64,000 nucleotides of DNA from Triangularia verruculosa (Eukaryota; Ascomycota; Sordariomycetes; Sordariales; Podosporaceae), in the NCBI GenBank assembly GCA_033296885.1, contig MU863928.1, forward strand, positions 1 through 64,000. The letters run 5' to 3'. Below are positions 46,028-57,830 of this stretch, in pieces; the first letter of the stretch is position 1, and every line of letters starts with the position of its first letter. A program made the position numbers and the translations under genes. The notes under the pieces are model-generated. The model was not told the DNA's origin. It made no database searches and saw nothing but the letters and a program-made list of their open reading frames with translations.

Positions 46028-46537
46028 GGCGAAGACGAGAAACTTGTCGGTGGTTAGAAGAGCTGCAAGCAAAGATATGATCTCCAAAAAGAGGTGTCAA
46101 ACGATTGACGAGAAAGTATCTGGGTACCTAATCCAAAAAAGAGCGACGTCCAAAAAAACACAAGGAATTGCTGAGGATGGATGGATGTGATGGGAAGAGA
46201 GGAGAGGGAGACGAGAATCAGCTGGCAAGCTGAAATATTGGACACCCTGGGCACCGGTACCGATAACGTGGAGGGAAAGAACACCAGGAACCAGAGCCTT
46301 CGATATTCCGTCAGAAACCGACTGAGGAAAGAACGAAGCGCTGGTTGTTTCCCAAGATAAAGGTTCGATAAGCTGAGCATGTGAGGTTGATCTTTCCATC
46401 GCTGGGCATGGAAGGGACTGCCTGATGCAACAGCTTGACGGAATGGCATGAAGACGTGAGGTTGGAAAGCGCATCTGTGTCAAATCCGGAACATCACAGC
46501 GAGATAAAAGACATGGCCGGTCAAAAGCCTCTGATTA
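46028..46537. other. Short intergenic space between cms1 and CFEM gene
   Basis: This 510-nt space lies between two tandem minus-strand genes and holds the CFEM promoter and the cms1 3' end. Open frames here (for example minus 46097-46483) run from the cms1 tail into the CFEM leader and show no recognisable content. Confidence 0.5.
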
Positions 46538-47525
46538 TTAGTAGAAAATAAGATCAATCGGGTGATCTGTATCTGTGTACTTTTCCTTGAGCTCCTGCCT
46601 TGACAAGAGCTTGACAAGCGGCATCAAAGTCTCTCTCATATCCACAATCCCCCGCTTCTTCTGATCGATGTGCGAAGCATCAACCACTATCCTCTTGAGA
46701 TGCGAAGTCGCGAGAGCTCCTGTTGAACACAGTTAGTAGAGAACAGATGCATGCCATGGGCGAGATGTTACCATTCTCAATGAGGTCAATCAGGCGCTGA
46801 GGCGTACCGACGGCCATGCCACTGCGGTTCTTCTGAAGAAATGCAACTTGCTCTTCTACCTTGAAATGTTTGGCGAACTGGTGACGATCAGTCAGTTGAT
46901 GTCGGAAGAACATGTTTGGGCAAGGAGAAGATAATTACCAGCTTGGCCACAGTATTCCCCTTCTTTTGGAATGTCCTGAGCGCTCTGTGATAGCAATGCG
47001 TTAGCGACTGCTCGGGCACGGCAAACAAGCCCAACACTGAACACGTACCTGACCGTATCAGCGGCACGCAACCCAGCAGCCGAAACAACAAGCGTATGCG
47101 GCGCACCGCAAGTCTTGGAGGCGTTGTTGAGCTTTTCAGGCTCGGCGGAGAACTTCTCCAGGAAGTCTGGCAAGTTTTCCAGATTCCTTGGCTTCTCATA
47201 AGAAGTGGTATCCTTGATGGCGTTGGCTGCATTGAGAACGACTTAGTATCATCACATGGATAGCGAAAATGAGATGCCACTTACCTGAAATATACAAGTC
47301 GGACAACTCGATAGGACTCAGATCTGTGCCAAAGCGGCTCGTCTTTTGAGCAATGTGATCGGCCAGCAGTTGGCCATCCATGCGAGCAAAGGCCTTGTTC
47401 AGGCCAGCCTCGACGTCCAGGTCGGCCTCATCCTCGCGTTGCTTCTTTTGCTTCTTCTTCGCCTTCTTGATCGGAACACCCTCTTCATCGATCTTCCTCT
47501 TCTTGCTCTGCACCTCGGGCGCCAT
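46538..47525 (-). CDS. cms1: CMS1/CMSS1-family small-subunit processome protein
   Basis: Five exons on minus: 47525-47285, 47226-47049, 46984-46939, 46877-46772 and 46719-46538. Phases are consistent and yield 250 aa. The first 40 residues are Lys/Glu-rich (KKRKIDEE, KKAKKKQKK), as expected of a nucleolar protein. The conserved part follows: PIELSDLYIS, CGAPHTLVVSAAGLRAADTVRA, LFAKHFKVEEQVAFL, GTPQRLIDLIENG and HLKRIVVDASHIDQKKRG. It ends DTDHPIDLIFY. These match the CMS1 family, a degenerate helicase-like fold found in the 90S pre-ribosome (U3 snoRNP-containing). Many short introns for a gene of under 1 kb are notable; one exon is only 46 nt. Confidence 0.93.
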
Positions 47526-50500
47526 TACGGTGTGATATGACGCTGTTGTAGATGACCCGCTTATAAGAGAAGTCGATTGTGATAGATGCAGCCCCGAGGT
47601 GGACCGAATTTTCACTTTGCAACACTAGGCACTTGCCGGTCTAGGATCGCGCTGATGACAGGAAGGGGGTATCAATTTGGTGAATGAGGTCGAAAAATGA
47701 AGCAACTTGCTTCCGTTATTTTGGTGAATGAAAGGAATTCTGATCAACTCTTTATCGACGAGCTTGGCATGGATGATGGTGATGGAAAATTTCTGGAAAG
47801 CTGGACAGTGCGATGCGCTTGTATGCATCTTGGCTGCGCACTGTATCTAGCCACTGTTTGGTGCGACAGGGTGATCGATTTTGGTTGGCCAAGCCACTGT
47901 GTCTCACAGTGCGAACGGTCTGTCCTGCTAGAATAGGATATGGGCAACCTCTTGTAAGTTCAGAAAAGCACTTACTACCTTTTCTTCCAAAAGGTCAATC
48001 AAAAGGTATGGCTTTTCAAGACTTCCCGCCTTTACACATGATTCCTTCGCTCTCCGTATACGAGAACAGCGAGTGCCCCCCCACTCCCCTCAAATGACGA
48101 TGTGGGCGCTTGGGAGGTTGCTTTGCGGTTTCCTGGTAGGCACGAAGAAACTCTCATTGCACACGAGAAAAGCACAGCTCGCTTTCATTTCGTCAGAACC
48201 TTTCTATCTGCCCGAGAATTAGGCCTTTACATTCCGGCTGTTCTCATCGCATGAGTCTACGATAGTGGATGACATCTGGATGAGATCCGAACGCCTTTCA
48301 TTGCCCAAACGTTTGTCAGTTTCCAAGCTCAACATTGACTTAGAAGTGGCATATGACTCCAAGTCCGATATGTGAGTATCATCATCCCGGCTCTTCGTTC
48401 ACCGTCGCTCATCACGACTTGAATAGACACCTTCAAGACCAAGACGACTTGTTTAGTGCGTATGAAGCGTCTCGGCTTCCTCTCCATATACAAATCACAG
48501 TTTCGGCAGTTACCTTACCCAAATGAATGGATCGAAAACTGCCAAGTCGACGGCGGCACTGGTCGAAAACCCGACGGCCTGGATCTAGTGACACATAGCA
48601 GACGCCATCACCTCTCAACAGCAGTCATTCCTCCATCCAGTTTGTCATGGTCCCGAGTGGCGGGGCTGTTATTCCGACATGTTTTCTGCTCGAGCCCGGA
48701 TCACCAGCATATCCTGTACGCCGCCACGTTCTGTCCGCAAGTTCACACACACCGCTCTCTCGACACTTCCAGGTTGTTGGAATACCGACTATGCGGAATG
48801 GTGGGCTAGTGAAGCGCTTGTCTGGACTGTTCAGCCCCGGATCTGCCTGTCGAGGGAGTAATGTGAACTTTTCCATCTTTAGCACATAGTTTTCTGATCT
48901 TGAATGGCGAACAGCTGCCCATAAAGAGCAATATCCACAGCTCTGGAAACACCAGTGTCAAGCCAAAACTTCCTATCCCTCGCGCTTGGATGGTTCGGAT
49001 CTACACCTGAAAGCTCTAACCATCCTAGCAACAACCGGTCTCTTGTGAGACAATTGTACGTCACTACTCGATAGATGCCAACTCGCATGCGCTAAATGCG
49101 GTTTCCCTACCATGTATACGTCACGGCGGGATAAACTAGGGAACAAGGAATAGGACGAGGATGCAAAAAGCAATGAGACGGCGAACAACGGGGGTCGCGT
49201 CGTCCCGATCGTGTGGTGTACCCCCAAAACTCGGGGTTGAGCCCCTTGGTGGCATGGTCGGCGGATGACATCTCAGTTGGCCAGTCGGAAAGAAGTGCCA
49301 ACATTTGCCCCCATAGAAGGCGTGGAACAAACACGAAAAAGATACGAGCTGCCGCGTAACCTGCCGTGGCCTGTGATATTTTGACACCAGGTTTGCTATA
49401 CTCCTCTCTTTGGGGTTGGAAAGGCAGTGGTTGCCGATCTTCTACTTCCGGCAAGTGTAAGTCGTTTCGTTTCTAGCCCACCCCCACTTTGAATGGTTGT
49501 ATTCCCACATCGTCTGTGAGGTCCAAACGCTGTGTGCTGACACTACCGCGAGACGGGTGCTGCCAGCCAAGGGTGGGTTCTGTCGCTCTAGCGAAGGGTC
49601 CTACGCAAGATGCATAGGAGGTGATAGAGCACCTGCACCGCAGCCAAGGGACTTGCTAGTGTAAGGTAGCGCAAGGGAGAGCTCCAACACTCAGACCTGG
49701 GTCAAACCTGCTGTTTTGATGTTGGAATGTACATCGTTTCAAGGCTAGTCGGCCGTTGGAGGTGGTTCTGATCGACAGCGTCCCAGGAGACCGGAATCAG
49801 AGGCTAGATCGGTCAGAAACAATGTGATCTGATGTTGCCCGGTTGTGTGGGGCAGGCCACAGTTCGACGGCAAGATCACCATGTTGGCCCCCATCGGTCC
49901 ACCTGCAAAGCCCATGTCTGTTCCTGCATGCATCAAGCCCTGACTCTGCTCGCTGGCTGTCACGGCGCATCGTAGACAAAGCAGCTGGCGTTGCGTTGCA
50001 TCACGACGGCAAGTTGTTGTTGGTGGACGCTGGTGGGCGGTGGGGGGGTAAATTCAGGTCAGCGGCGGAATTGGTGGGGACTCTTTCCCCTTTGCTCACA
50101 GAGCCCCTCCTTTGGCCGGGGAAGCAGCATGGTGCAGCTTGACTCGTCCCTTTTTGGTTGCCAGTTGGTCCGTTCGCTAGCCTCACCCGCATCTATCATC
50201 CACTCACCAGAGCGGGTTTCGACGCTGGGGCATGCAGGTGCTATGAAAAAAAAAATTGGTTGAAAAAGGGGACCCAAGGATCTCCGAGACACCACTGTCA
50301 GGACCGAGCCGTGGCCTGCCTACGTCTGGCCTGCTGTGGTCCCGGTCCTGTCCTGTCGCTTTCTGCGGTGTCCCGGCTTCCAAGTGTGTTCCCATATGTC
50401 ATCCCGACTTTTTTCAGATGGCCACTGGACGTACGGAGTACACTTGCCCGTCTTCGGAACCGTCCTGATGGTCCGCTAATCCATCAAGTCTAAATAAGAC

Positions 50501-51702
50501 GCAAGGGTAGCTGTTTTGTATCGACTCCATAGCTACCTACTATCTCCTACCATATTGGCAGTTGGCACCGTTTATGCGTCCAACATCATCGGGATCTTCC
50601 TTTCTACTTGCCCTGCCTCTCGCACACTGCAACGTTTATATGAGCCGAGGTGCCCATCCGGTCCCGTTTTGTGGTGGCGTCATCGACATAGTAACTCCGG
50701 ATTCGCTCCAGAGTGTGAGTTTGTTGGTGCCCGCTGCCCACCCTTGCGTCAGCATCAGCGTCAGAGCTCCGGAGTTGAGCTAGATACAAGGAAACACTTG
50801 AACACCGGGAGTCGTCTCTGCAGACAACCGGTGACACCACGCACCCACACACTCACATACACGCACCTACAGCTGGGCCTTAATCCCGCCGATTATACCC
50901 CCCCGAGCCAAGCGGATCCAAGCGGGCAACCAAGATCGTCCAGGGGACCGCTCGACAACGTGCCGTTGACTAGTCAGATATAGGACGGCAGACGTACTAT
51001 TTCCCACGCTCGGTCCTGGGCCTGCGTGCGCAGTGTGGTCTTGGTGCTTTGGGTGCATTGCTGTGAGGTGAGGTGGTCGGCCATCGGTTGAAGAAGGACG
51101 GCCCGCTTAAGCTCCGACTGGACGTCTTTCCCGCTGCTCCGCGCGCTTGTGCCTCTAAACCCCCGGCCTCGCAGCCCCCAAGTTTGTCGGCCAAGCACAC
51201 CCCAGCGAAGACCCTCCCCAAGAAGGACCCGGCTCCCAGCACCCAGCACCCCCGATCACAAGCGGCTCATCCTCGAGTCTTTTTTTTTTTCCCCAAGGGG
51301 CCTTACGGGAAAAAACCAACAGAAACATACCCGGTGACGACAGGGAGAGAGAGAAGCCGCATCGTTTTCTTTTTTTTTTTTTTCCCCTCCCATCATCTTG
51401 CTTCTGGGCCCTTTGTTTTTCTTCTTCTTCGTGGGTCCTGTGTCCTTTGCCAATCGACTCTTTGCTGCATGCAGCTGTACCTGGGGGGCTCCAGGCTGTC
51501 TTTTCCGCCTTTTCGGCGTCCCGTGAGAAGTCGGAGCTACGAGCTTCAGGTTTTGAGATACATATCTCTGCCTGCCATTTTGAAAATAAGGCGGCCCCTG
51601 CAGAGCCGAGTACTGTCTTCCTTGCAAGATATCACGCACCCAAACCTCAGCAAGAAAAGTCATTGAGATATCATACCATCAACTTCAGCCACACAACAGA
51701 CA
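47526..51702. other. 4.2-kb gene-poor interval
   Basis: No supported gene between cms1 (minus) and the KREV-1-like gene (plus), which diverge. T runs occur near 51281-51291 and 51370-51383 within C/T-rich sequence that is probably promoter and leader of the GTPase gene. Frames such as plus 51073-51666 are low-complexity passages through this leader. Confidence 0.5.
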
Positions 51703-53104
51703 ATGCCGTCAAGGTATACCTATCAGCCGGTGTAAGTCAGCTTCTTCTCATATATACGCCCTCATGCTATCGACTATATCACCCAACAATAATTTCATTT
51801 CACTCAACAACAAATCATCATGGAGAGGCCCTGTCTGGATGGCTTCATGCCCGGACCGGAGGAGTCGTCCCGCTCTTTTCCCCCCTAGCTGGACCCAACA
51901 GACGAACGCTCGGGATTTTGGCGTTGTTTTGGTTTCTGGGATGGGACAACACATTTGCTAACACGTAGGGTGGTGTCCACCCTGATTTTTTAGTCGGGAA
52001 TACCATGTGGTAGTTCTAGGCGCAGGTCTGTTTCTTCCCCCCACGCTCACCTCCCACACCTGCGCACACGTCAAGTTCCTTCGTTCATTTTTTTTAGAGT
52101 GAAAGAGAGTGACAGTGCCAAGATTTGGTGGTTGATATTGACATATTTTTGCTGACGTTGTTTCTGCTTACTAAGGCGGTGTTGGAAAGAGTTGCTTGAC
52201 TGGTATGTATGGTTCATAACCCTGGACGCCGATTCCCATACCCAACCCTGAGACTTATCCCCCTATCACAACCAACCCCTGATGTCAAAGAGTGACATGA
52301 CTGACAAGTACAGCCCAATTTGTCCACAATGAATGGATTGAGAGTTATGACCCAACGATCGAGGATTCATACAGGACCCAGGTGTCCGTCGATGTTAGTG
52401 TTTGATGAGCTTTCATCTCTCCATTTCACAATGTGTTTTGCTGACACTTTCTTCAGGGACGACAAGTAGTACTTGAAATGTAAGGCACACGCCCGCCCAG
52501 ACAAGCATCTCGGAAGCAAATGTCCGAAATGTCAACGTCAAATACACATCCCGACTAACTTCTAATCTTCAACGCAGCCTCGACACAGCAGGGACAGACC
52601 AGTTTGTCGCCATGCGGGACCTCTTCCTCAAGTCTGGGCAAGGATTCCTTTTAGTTTTTAGCATCGCCTCCAGAAGTTCGTTCGACGAGCTCGCCACGTT
52701 GCGGGAGGAGATTCTCCGGATCAAAGACGATCACCTGATCCCCATCGTGATGGTAGGGAACAAGGCCGACTTGGAAGACCAGAGAGCCGTCGATAGGGCG
52801 AGGGCGTTTGGTGTTTCGAGGAGTTGGAATGCGCCATACTATGAGAGCAGTGCTAGGACGAGGAGTACGTACTATTACCTAACACGACGGGGAGGGAACC
52901 GTACTAGGAAAACTGACTGACTGGCTGAACCTTTTTTTAGCGAACGTCGACGAGGTCTTTATCGATCTCTGCCGACAATTACTGAGGAAGGAGGACTTGA
53001 TGGAGGAGCAGGCGAGAGACGATCCGTACAGCCAAAAAGCCGAAGACGCGGCGGCCAAGAAGAGGAGGAGGAGAAGGAGAAAGGAGAAGTGTGTTATCCT
53101 CTGA
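51703..53104 (+). CDS. krev-1: RAP/RSR1-type Ras-family GTPase (KREV-1)
   Basis: Seven exons: 51703-51713, 51994-52025, 52176-52202, 52314-52393, 52457-52479, 52578-52864 and 52941-53104, giving 207 aa. Exons 1, 2, 3 and 5 are 11, 32, 27 and 23 nt. All introns are GT..AG. Joined, the N-terminus reads MPSSREYHVVVLGAGGVGKS, with the P-loop at 13-20. The effector loop is YDPTIEDSYR (35-44), switch II is DTAGTDQF (60-67, with Asp where Glu is usual), then NKAD and a SAR motif. The tail is very basic, KKRRRRRRKEK, and ends CVIL, a CaaX box with Leu favouring geranylgeranylation. The GAGGVGKS form and the YDPTIEDSY effector region are those of Rap1/Rsr1/Bud1, which in fungi direct polarity and, in filamentous species, fusion and septation. 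The first intron is long (280 nt). Confidence 0.94.
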
Positions 53105-56100
53105 TTTACCTACAAGAGAGGTACGCAAGTGCACTACGATTTACAAAAGGAATGAAGCTACGATATGGTTTGACGACCGGGCAGGGGGAGGGGATGAATT
53201 TCTATGTATGTGCTGTTATGATTGGGAATGATGTCGAGAACGTGAAAAATATACCAAGGGAGGCGGAAGGGGGTTGGGGAGGGAGCTTTGAGTTTCGTTG
53301 TTATTCTCGTTGGAATATGCACCATCATGATGGGCAAAGCGTGCGATTTCCTTTTCTCTTTGCAGATTCAGAGTTTATGATTTATGCTGAGTTTTTGGAG
53401 GAAGGCAACATATTGATCACACAAAGCACACAAAAGGGGAGGATATATACTCGGGCTAGCGCAAGCATAGGAAGCATTTGTTATTTTTTTTTGTTCTGTC
53501 TGAATGTTTTTTATGCTTGTTTAGGTACTGTTTTATGGATACCCACCCCGTCCCCCCAAGCCACAATATTTGATGGATGGTACACAGCGAATCTCCCCAG
53601 CCAGCACGTCAGACGAAACCTCCCGACACAACACAATCCAAGACCGATATCAGCTCCCGGACCCCTCGAAGTTCATCAATCACATCACGTACATTTACAT
53701 ACAGTACCTACATAGATCACATCCCCAACCAAGACTACATACATATTTTTTTTTTATCTAGCGGAACTTGCCGTGCAAATCGTTTGGTACATCTCGTAAA
53801 ATATGACAGCTCACCAGGCAACCCACAGTCATTAAGATCAGATTACGTACCTGTCATCCAATAGATATTTTTTTTTTCGGTACCCGATTTGGATATTATT
53901 GAGATTTTCTTACGCAAAAGGTACCCAATCATCAGGTACCTAGGTATCATTCTGTCTGATCTTGACGAATCTGGTTGTCAGATGCAGGTTCTGGTCAGGA
54001 TCTTCCGCGCCTAATTACTGCGTGTCATATGACGAGTTATAAAGCGGCGCGGTACGGCGCGCGTTTTTGTTCGGTAGTGAGGTGGCACAGTACAGCTGTG
54101 ATGTCGGTGGTGCTGGAGTTTGAGGGGGGGGGGAATGGGGGTTGGTTAGTGCTGTGTATATAGGTGTTGGTCACCTAGGGAGGGTAAGGTAGGTTGAGTT
54201 GGTAAAGAAGGATTCGTCGGGCGTGAAATATTGAATCAATGGGAACACTCGGGCGGGTATACGCTGACGGTGGGTGGACCTTTTCTCTGAGATGGGGGAC
54301 GAAGTGTGAAAGGGGATAGGAAAGAGGCACGGGGAAAGGCACGGAGAGGGGAAAGAGGTGAGTCTACACCTAGCAAAGCAAAACATCTGGTGTCGAGATA
54401 TATGTACCTAGATATAGAGGAAGTGCGCATATTATATGATATCTGCAGTGAGTGCGCCGCTATTCTCTCACTTATCAGCGTAGCCTGGCTGTTGATTGCG
54501 AGTGTGTATTCTGTAGGTAAGTAAGAGGGTGTGCAGGCTGCATATCAACATCGAAAAATACCAATTTAGGTTCTCTGTATCTACTCTCGAAAAGAAAGCA
54601 CATGGGATCTAAAAAGTCGTTGTGTGTCTCGGATGACCAAAATAAACACTGGAAGGAAAAGGGGCTACCCCGACGCAAGGGAGGGAAAAGGGGTAGGTAT
54701 CCCCGAACCCCTTTTTTTCTACGGCTTTTGCCGGTTATTGCGTAGAATGTGTAGACAAAGATGTTCTGCGATGTCCCGTTTGATGTTACAGTTGTGATAT
54801 GAATGTGAGAGAGTTTGCGGCCAAGGTAATTCACGATGCCCTCTTCCGCAGCAGCGCAACGTGTTTCAGAGAGCGCAATTGCTCAGTTGTGATTTTCTTG
54901 GAGTTTCATACGAAAGGCGGATGCCCGTCTCTTTGTGAGAAGCTGGGATGGGAGCCATAGATTAGTCAGACTGTCGTGACGGCATAAGCCTCTGTCTTGG
55001 GCCATGTGTCGCGACGTCACTTGAAACGCGGATAAGAGGCGGATGTTGTATGAGGAAATCTGACTGGGTGGTCCATCACAAAAGTCGGAAACAAGTAGGT
55101 CGTCATGATAGGAAGAGGACGTTTTGGGTGTCTTGAGGATGGGCCGTGGTTGATCGCTCGTGGAGCACAAGAACAGCGGCAACACGGTAATGCGAATTGA
55201 GGTCTGAGATGCGATTTGTTCATCTAATCTGCAAGAGTCGAGGCTGCCACCAATCAGCAACGGATCCGGCTTTGGGGAAAAGTGTGACGAGCATTTCCCC
55301 GGACAACATCCACAAGATCAGCAAATCGGAGCCCGTGTGTTGGTCCGAATTCTCCGTCGTCTGATGTTGCAAGACTCTCGTGACATTGGCGATGATACTG
55401 TCGAGGTTAGTACTTTCAGTTATAGAGACAAGCATTAGGTTGTGACAGCACCATGCCGGTGGTCTCGGATCCGGCCCGGGAAATCGTGGAGTTTAAAGCC
55501 CGACATCAGGCCACGGGTAGAGCGCGCCATCCATCAGGTCACTACGCTATCATGATGGCCGGCGGCATTAGGACATGTCTTCTTCGGCATCTAGTAATCG
55601 AGCTATCGGCTATTTGTAGGCGCGTGAATCCGTTGAATTTTTGGACTTCTCAAAGTGCAAGTTAACGATGAAGTGAGCTGCCCGAAAAAGATGATCGTCC
55701 GCTCGGACCAAGACGACATGGGCGATGGCGCTAGTGTTTAAGATTTAAGCTCGACTCCACCCCCTTATCTGCTCCAGTGTGGAGAGAAAGCACCCCTGCA
55801 ATTATCATCCTAGAAAACGATCAAAAAGCCATGGTGACTGGACTCTTTTCTTTTTTGACATGGCAAGCTGGAATATGGCTGGAAGAAGAGGTGCTGCGCT
55901 TTAGCTCTCGCCGGGATCTCCTGCTGCTGTTCGGGGCGGCAATGGAGGTGCGCTTCCACGGCACGGCATGGTCGGCTTCTGGTCTGTAGCGCAGATGTCA
56001 TGCATGAGCTTTTGCGCCGCAGAGGCATTCTATAGGCTGGTATTTCCACCTGTCTTAATCGAAGCTGCGATATCAAGGTTGTCCTCAAGAGTCTCTTCCA

Positions 56101-57830
56101 CCGTCCTGCTTCTGTCGTCACCGTCGTCACCGTCGTATGACAAGCTCGTATTTTCCAGGTAAAACCGACCTTTATGTAACACTGTCGACGGACGATGGCA
56201 CCCCGAAGCCTGCAGGGCTGTGGGCAGAATGTCAAAGCCCGGGCCTCTGCCTGTTCCTGGCCCCTGTGTCTTGCGTGCTCCTGCCCCGTGTCCGTCCCCT
56301 CGGAGCCACGCTGCCCTCTGACCCCGATCACAACCCCATGGGTGCTCAGCGACGTGTTTTCATGTTTTCCTTTGGTGTTTTCATCCAAACTCTTGTCGTT
56401 CTTTTGAATCTCCCGTCGTTCGTTCGCCGCGTGGCTCTGACGGGCATTGCCGCTCACCTTCCTGTTGGTTCCTGTCGGTGGTCTGGAACCATTTACCATC
56501 GCACCGGGCTGGCAAACTTCTCGGCGGGATATCCAGAAGAGAGTGCTCCGGCGGATCTCTCAGATCACCGATCACTGATCATTACTCACAACTACTGCGC
56601 GCTGCGCGTCTTGCACGGCACCGTCCCTAAACACTACATTAGCCATCGCCTGGTTCTGCGAAGGCCTGCAGGCAACGCTTGATTTTCTCTTGATCTTCAT
56701 CTCTCAGACACCCATTTCACTGCTTCACTTGCTGGGGGCTGGGCGTCGCTGCAAAGTGCCCTCTATCACTGTCCCGCACATCTGAAACGGCAACTCCCCC
56801 GTCTCGGTCGTACGTGCACAATTTCATCCTGACCCCAGTACCGACGCCCACGCCGCTCTGGTGCAGCTTTCCAGATTCCCCTGAGAAAAAAAAAAAAAAA
56901 AGAGAAGAGCACTCGAAGCTCGTCACCGTCGCCGTTACCCGTCCCTTTCTTCGGCAACTTGCGCGACAGCACAGCGTGCAACTTGTACGACACTGGACCT
57001 GATTTGCCGGATTGGCAAGGTGGACGGTTCTATCTGCGACACAAGGTGCAGTATCACGCAGCGTGAGTTGACAGGGGTGTCTTCCTCAAGACGTCGAAAC
57101 ACAAAGGTACGTGATACCTCGTCCCGTCACAGTTCCCCTAGGGGTTCCTCCCTCGCTTGGCTTTCCAGGAGGAAGTAGCTCGGGTCCCCCTGAACAGGCA
57201 AATATGGGCAAATGGGTGAATGCCATCGATCTATTGTTACACTACCAGCCCCCGAACACCCTCGTTTCCTCCTCCCCTCCTGTCTATCCCGCTTTGCCCA
57301 CCAGGCTGTCTGGGCTGACCATTCTTTTTTTCTGGCGTCTAGGACTGCTTCGTCGGCTTCTTCTGGCTTCGCGAGATCGAAGACCACTGGCTTGCTCAAA
57401 TTAATTCTCTCATTTTCTTGTTTGTTGGACCTGGTTCGTGTGACGGTGCACGCTGGGTTCGGTCCAATCTTTTTTCTATTCTCCTACGCTGGCATAGATT
57501 GCACTCGTTTGTCGCGGATACACACGCGTCCGGTTCCACGACTCTGGGATTTTCGAACTGGGGCACCCGTCGTTTGCGATACCTAGGTGTTTATGAGGTC
57601 CGCAGGTTGAGACAGACACATTTTACTATTTACTATTAGCGGTCACTCGTGCCACTCACTTGTACAGCAAACATCAGCAAACTCTTGCCGAAATCTAACA
57701 ACAGCCGTCTATGCTTGGGGCATCGAGCCAGGGGCTGGAGAAGGATTCGAAAAAGCTTGCAGAAGGAAGGAGGGAAGGGAACGAACAGCCGGACTGGATG
57801 AGCCGAGGTGCAAAACGGGCTTTCAACTAA
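53105..57830. other. 4.7-kb gene-poor interval
   Basis: The longest gene-free stretch. It contains T-rich and GGTACC/CCTAGG-rich sequence at about 53860-53950, an A16 run at 56886-56901 and a CCGTCGTCA microrepeat near 56110. The frame 56137-56682 (ATG, 181 aa) has no recognisable domain. The last kilobase is C/T-rich and probably leads into the 57831 gene. Confidence 0.5.

Noticed and set aside
53870..53960. GGTACC/CCTAGG palindromes suggesting a mobile-element end
   Set aside because: No terminal inverted repeat pair, no target-site duplication and no coding remnant could be found.
56137..56682. 181-aa plus-strand frame
   Set aside because: ATG-initiated but without recognisable domain, and it runs through a CCGTCGTCA microrepeat and C/T-rich DNA.
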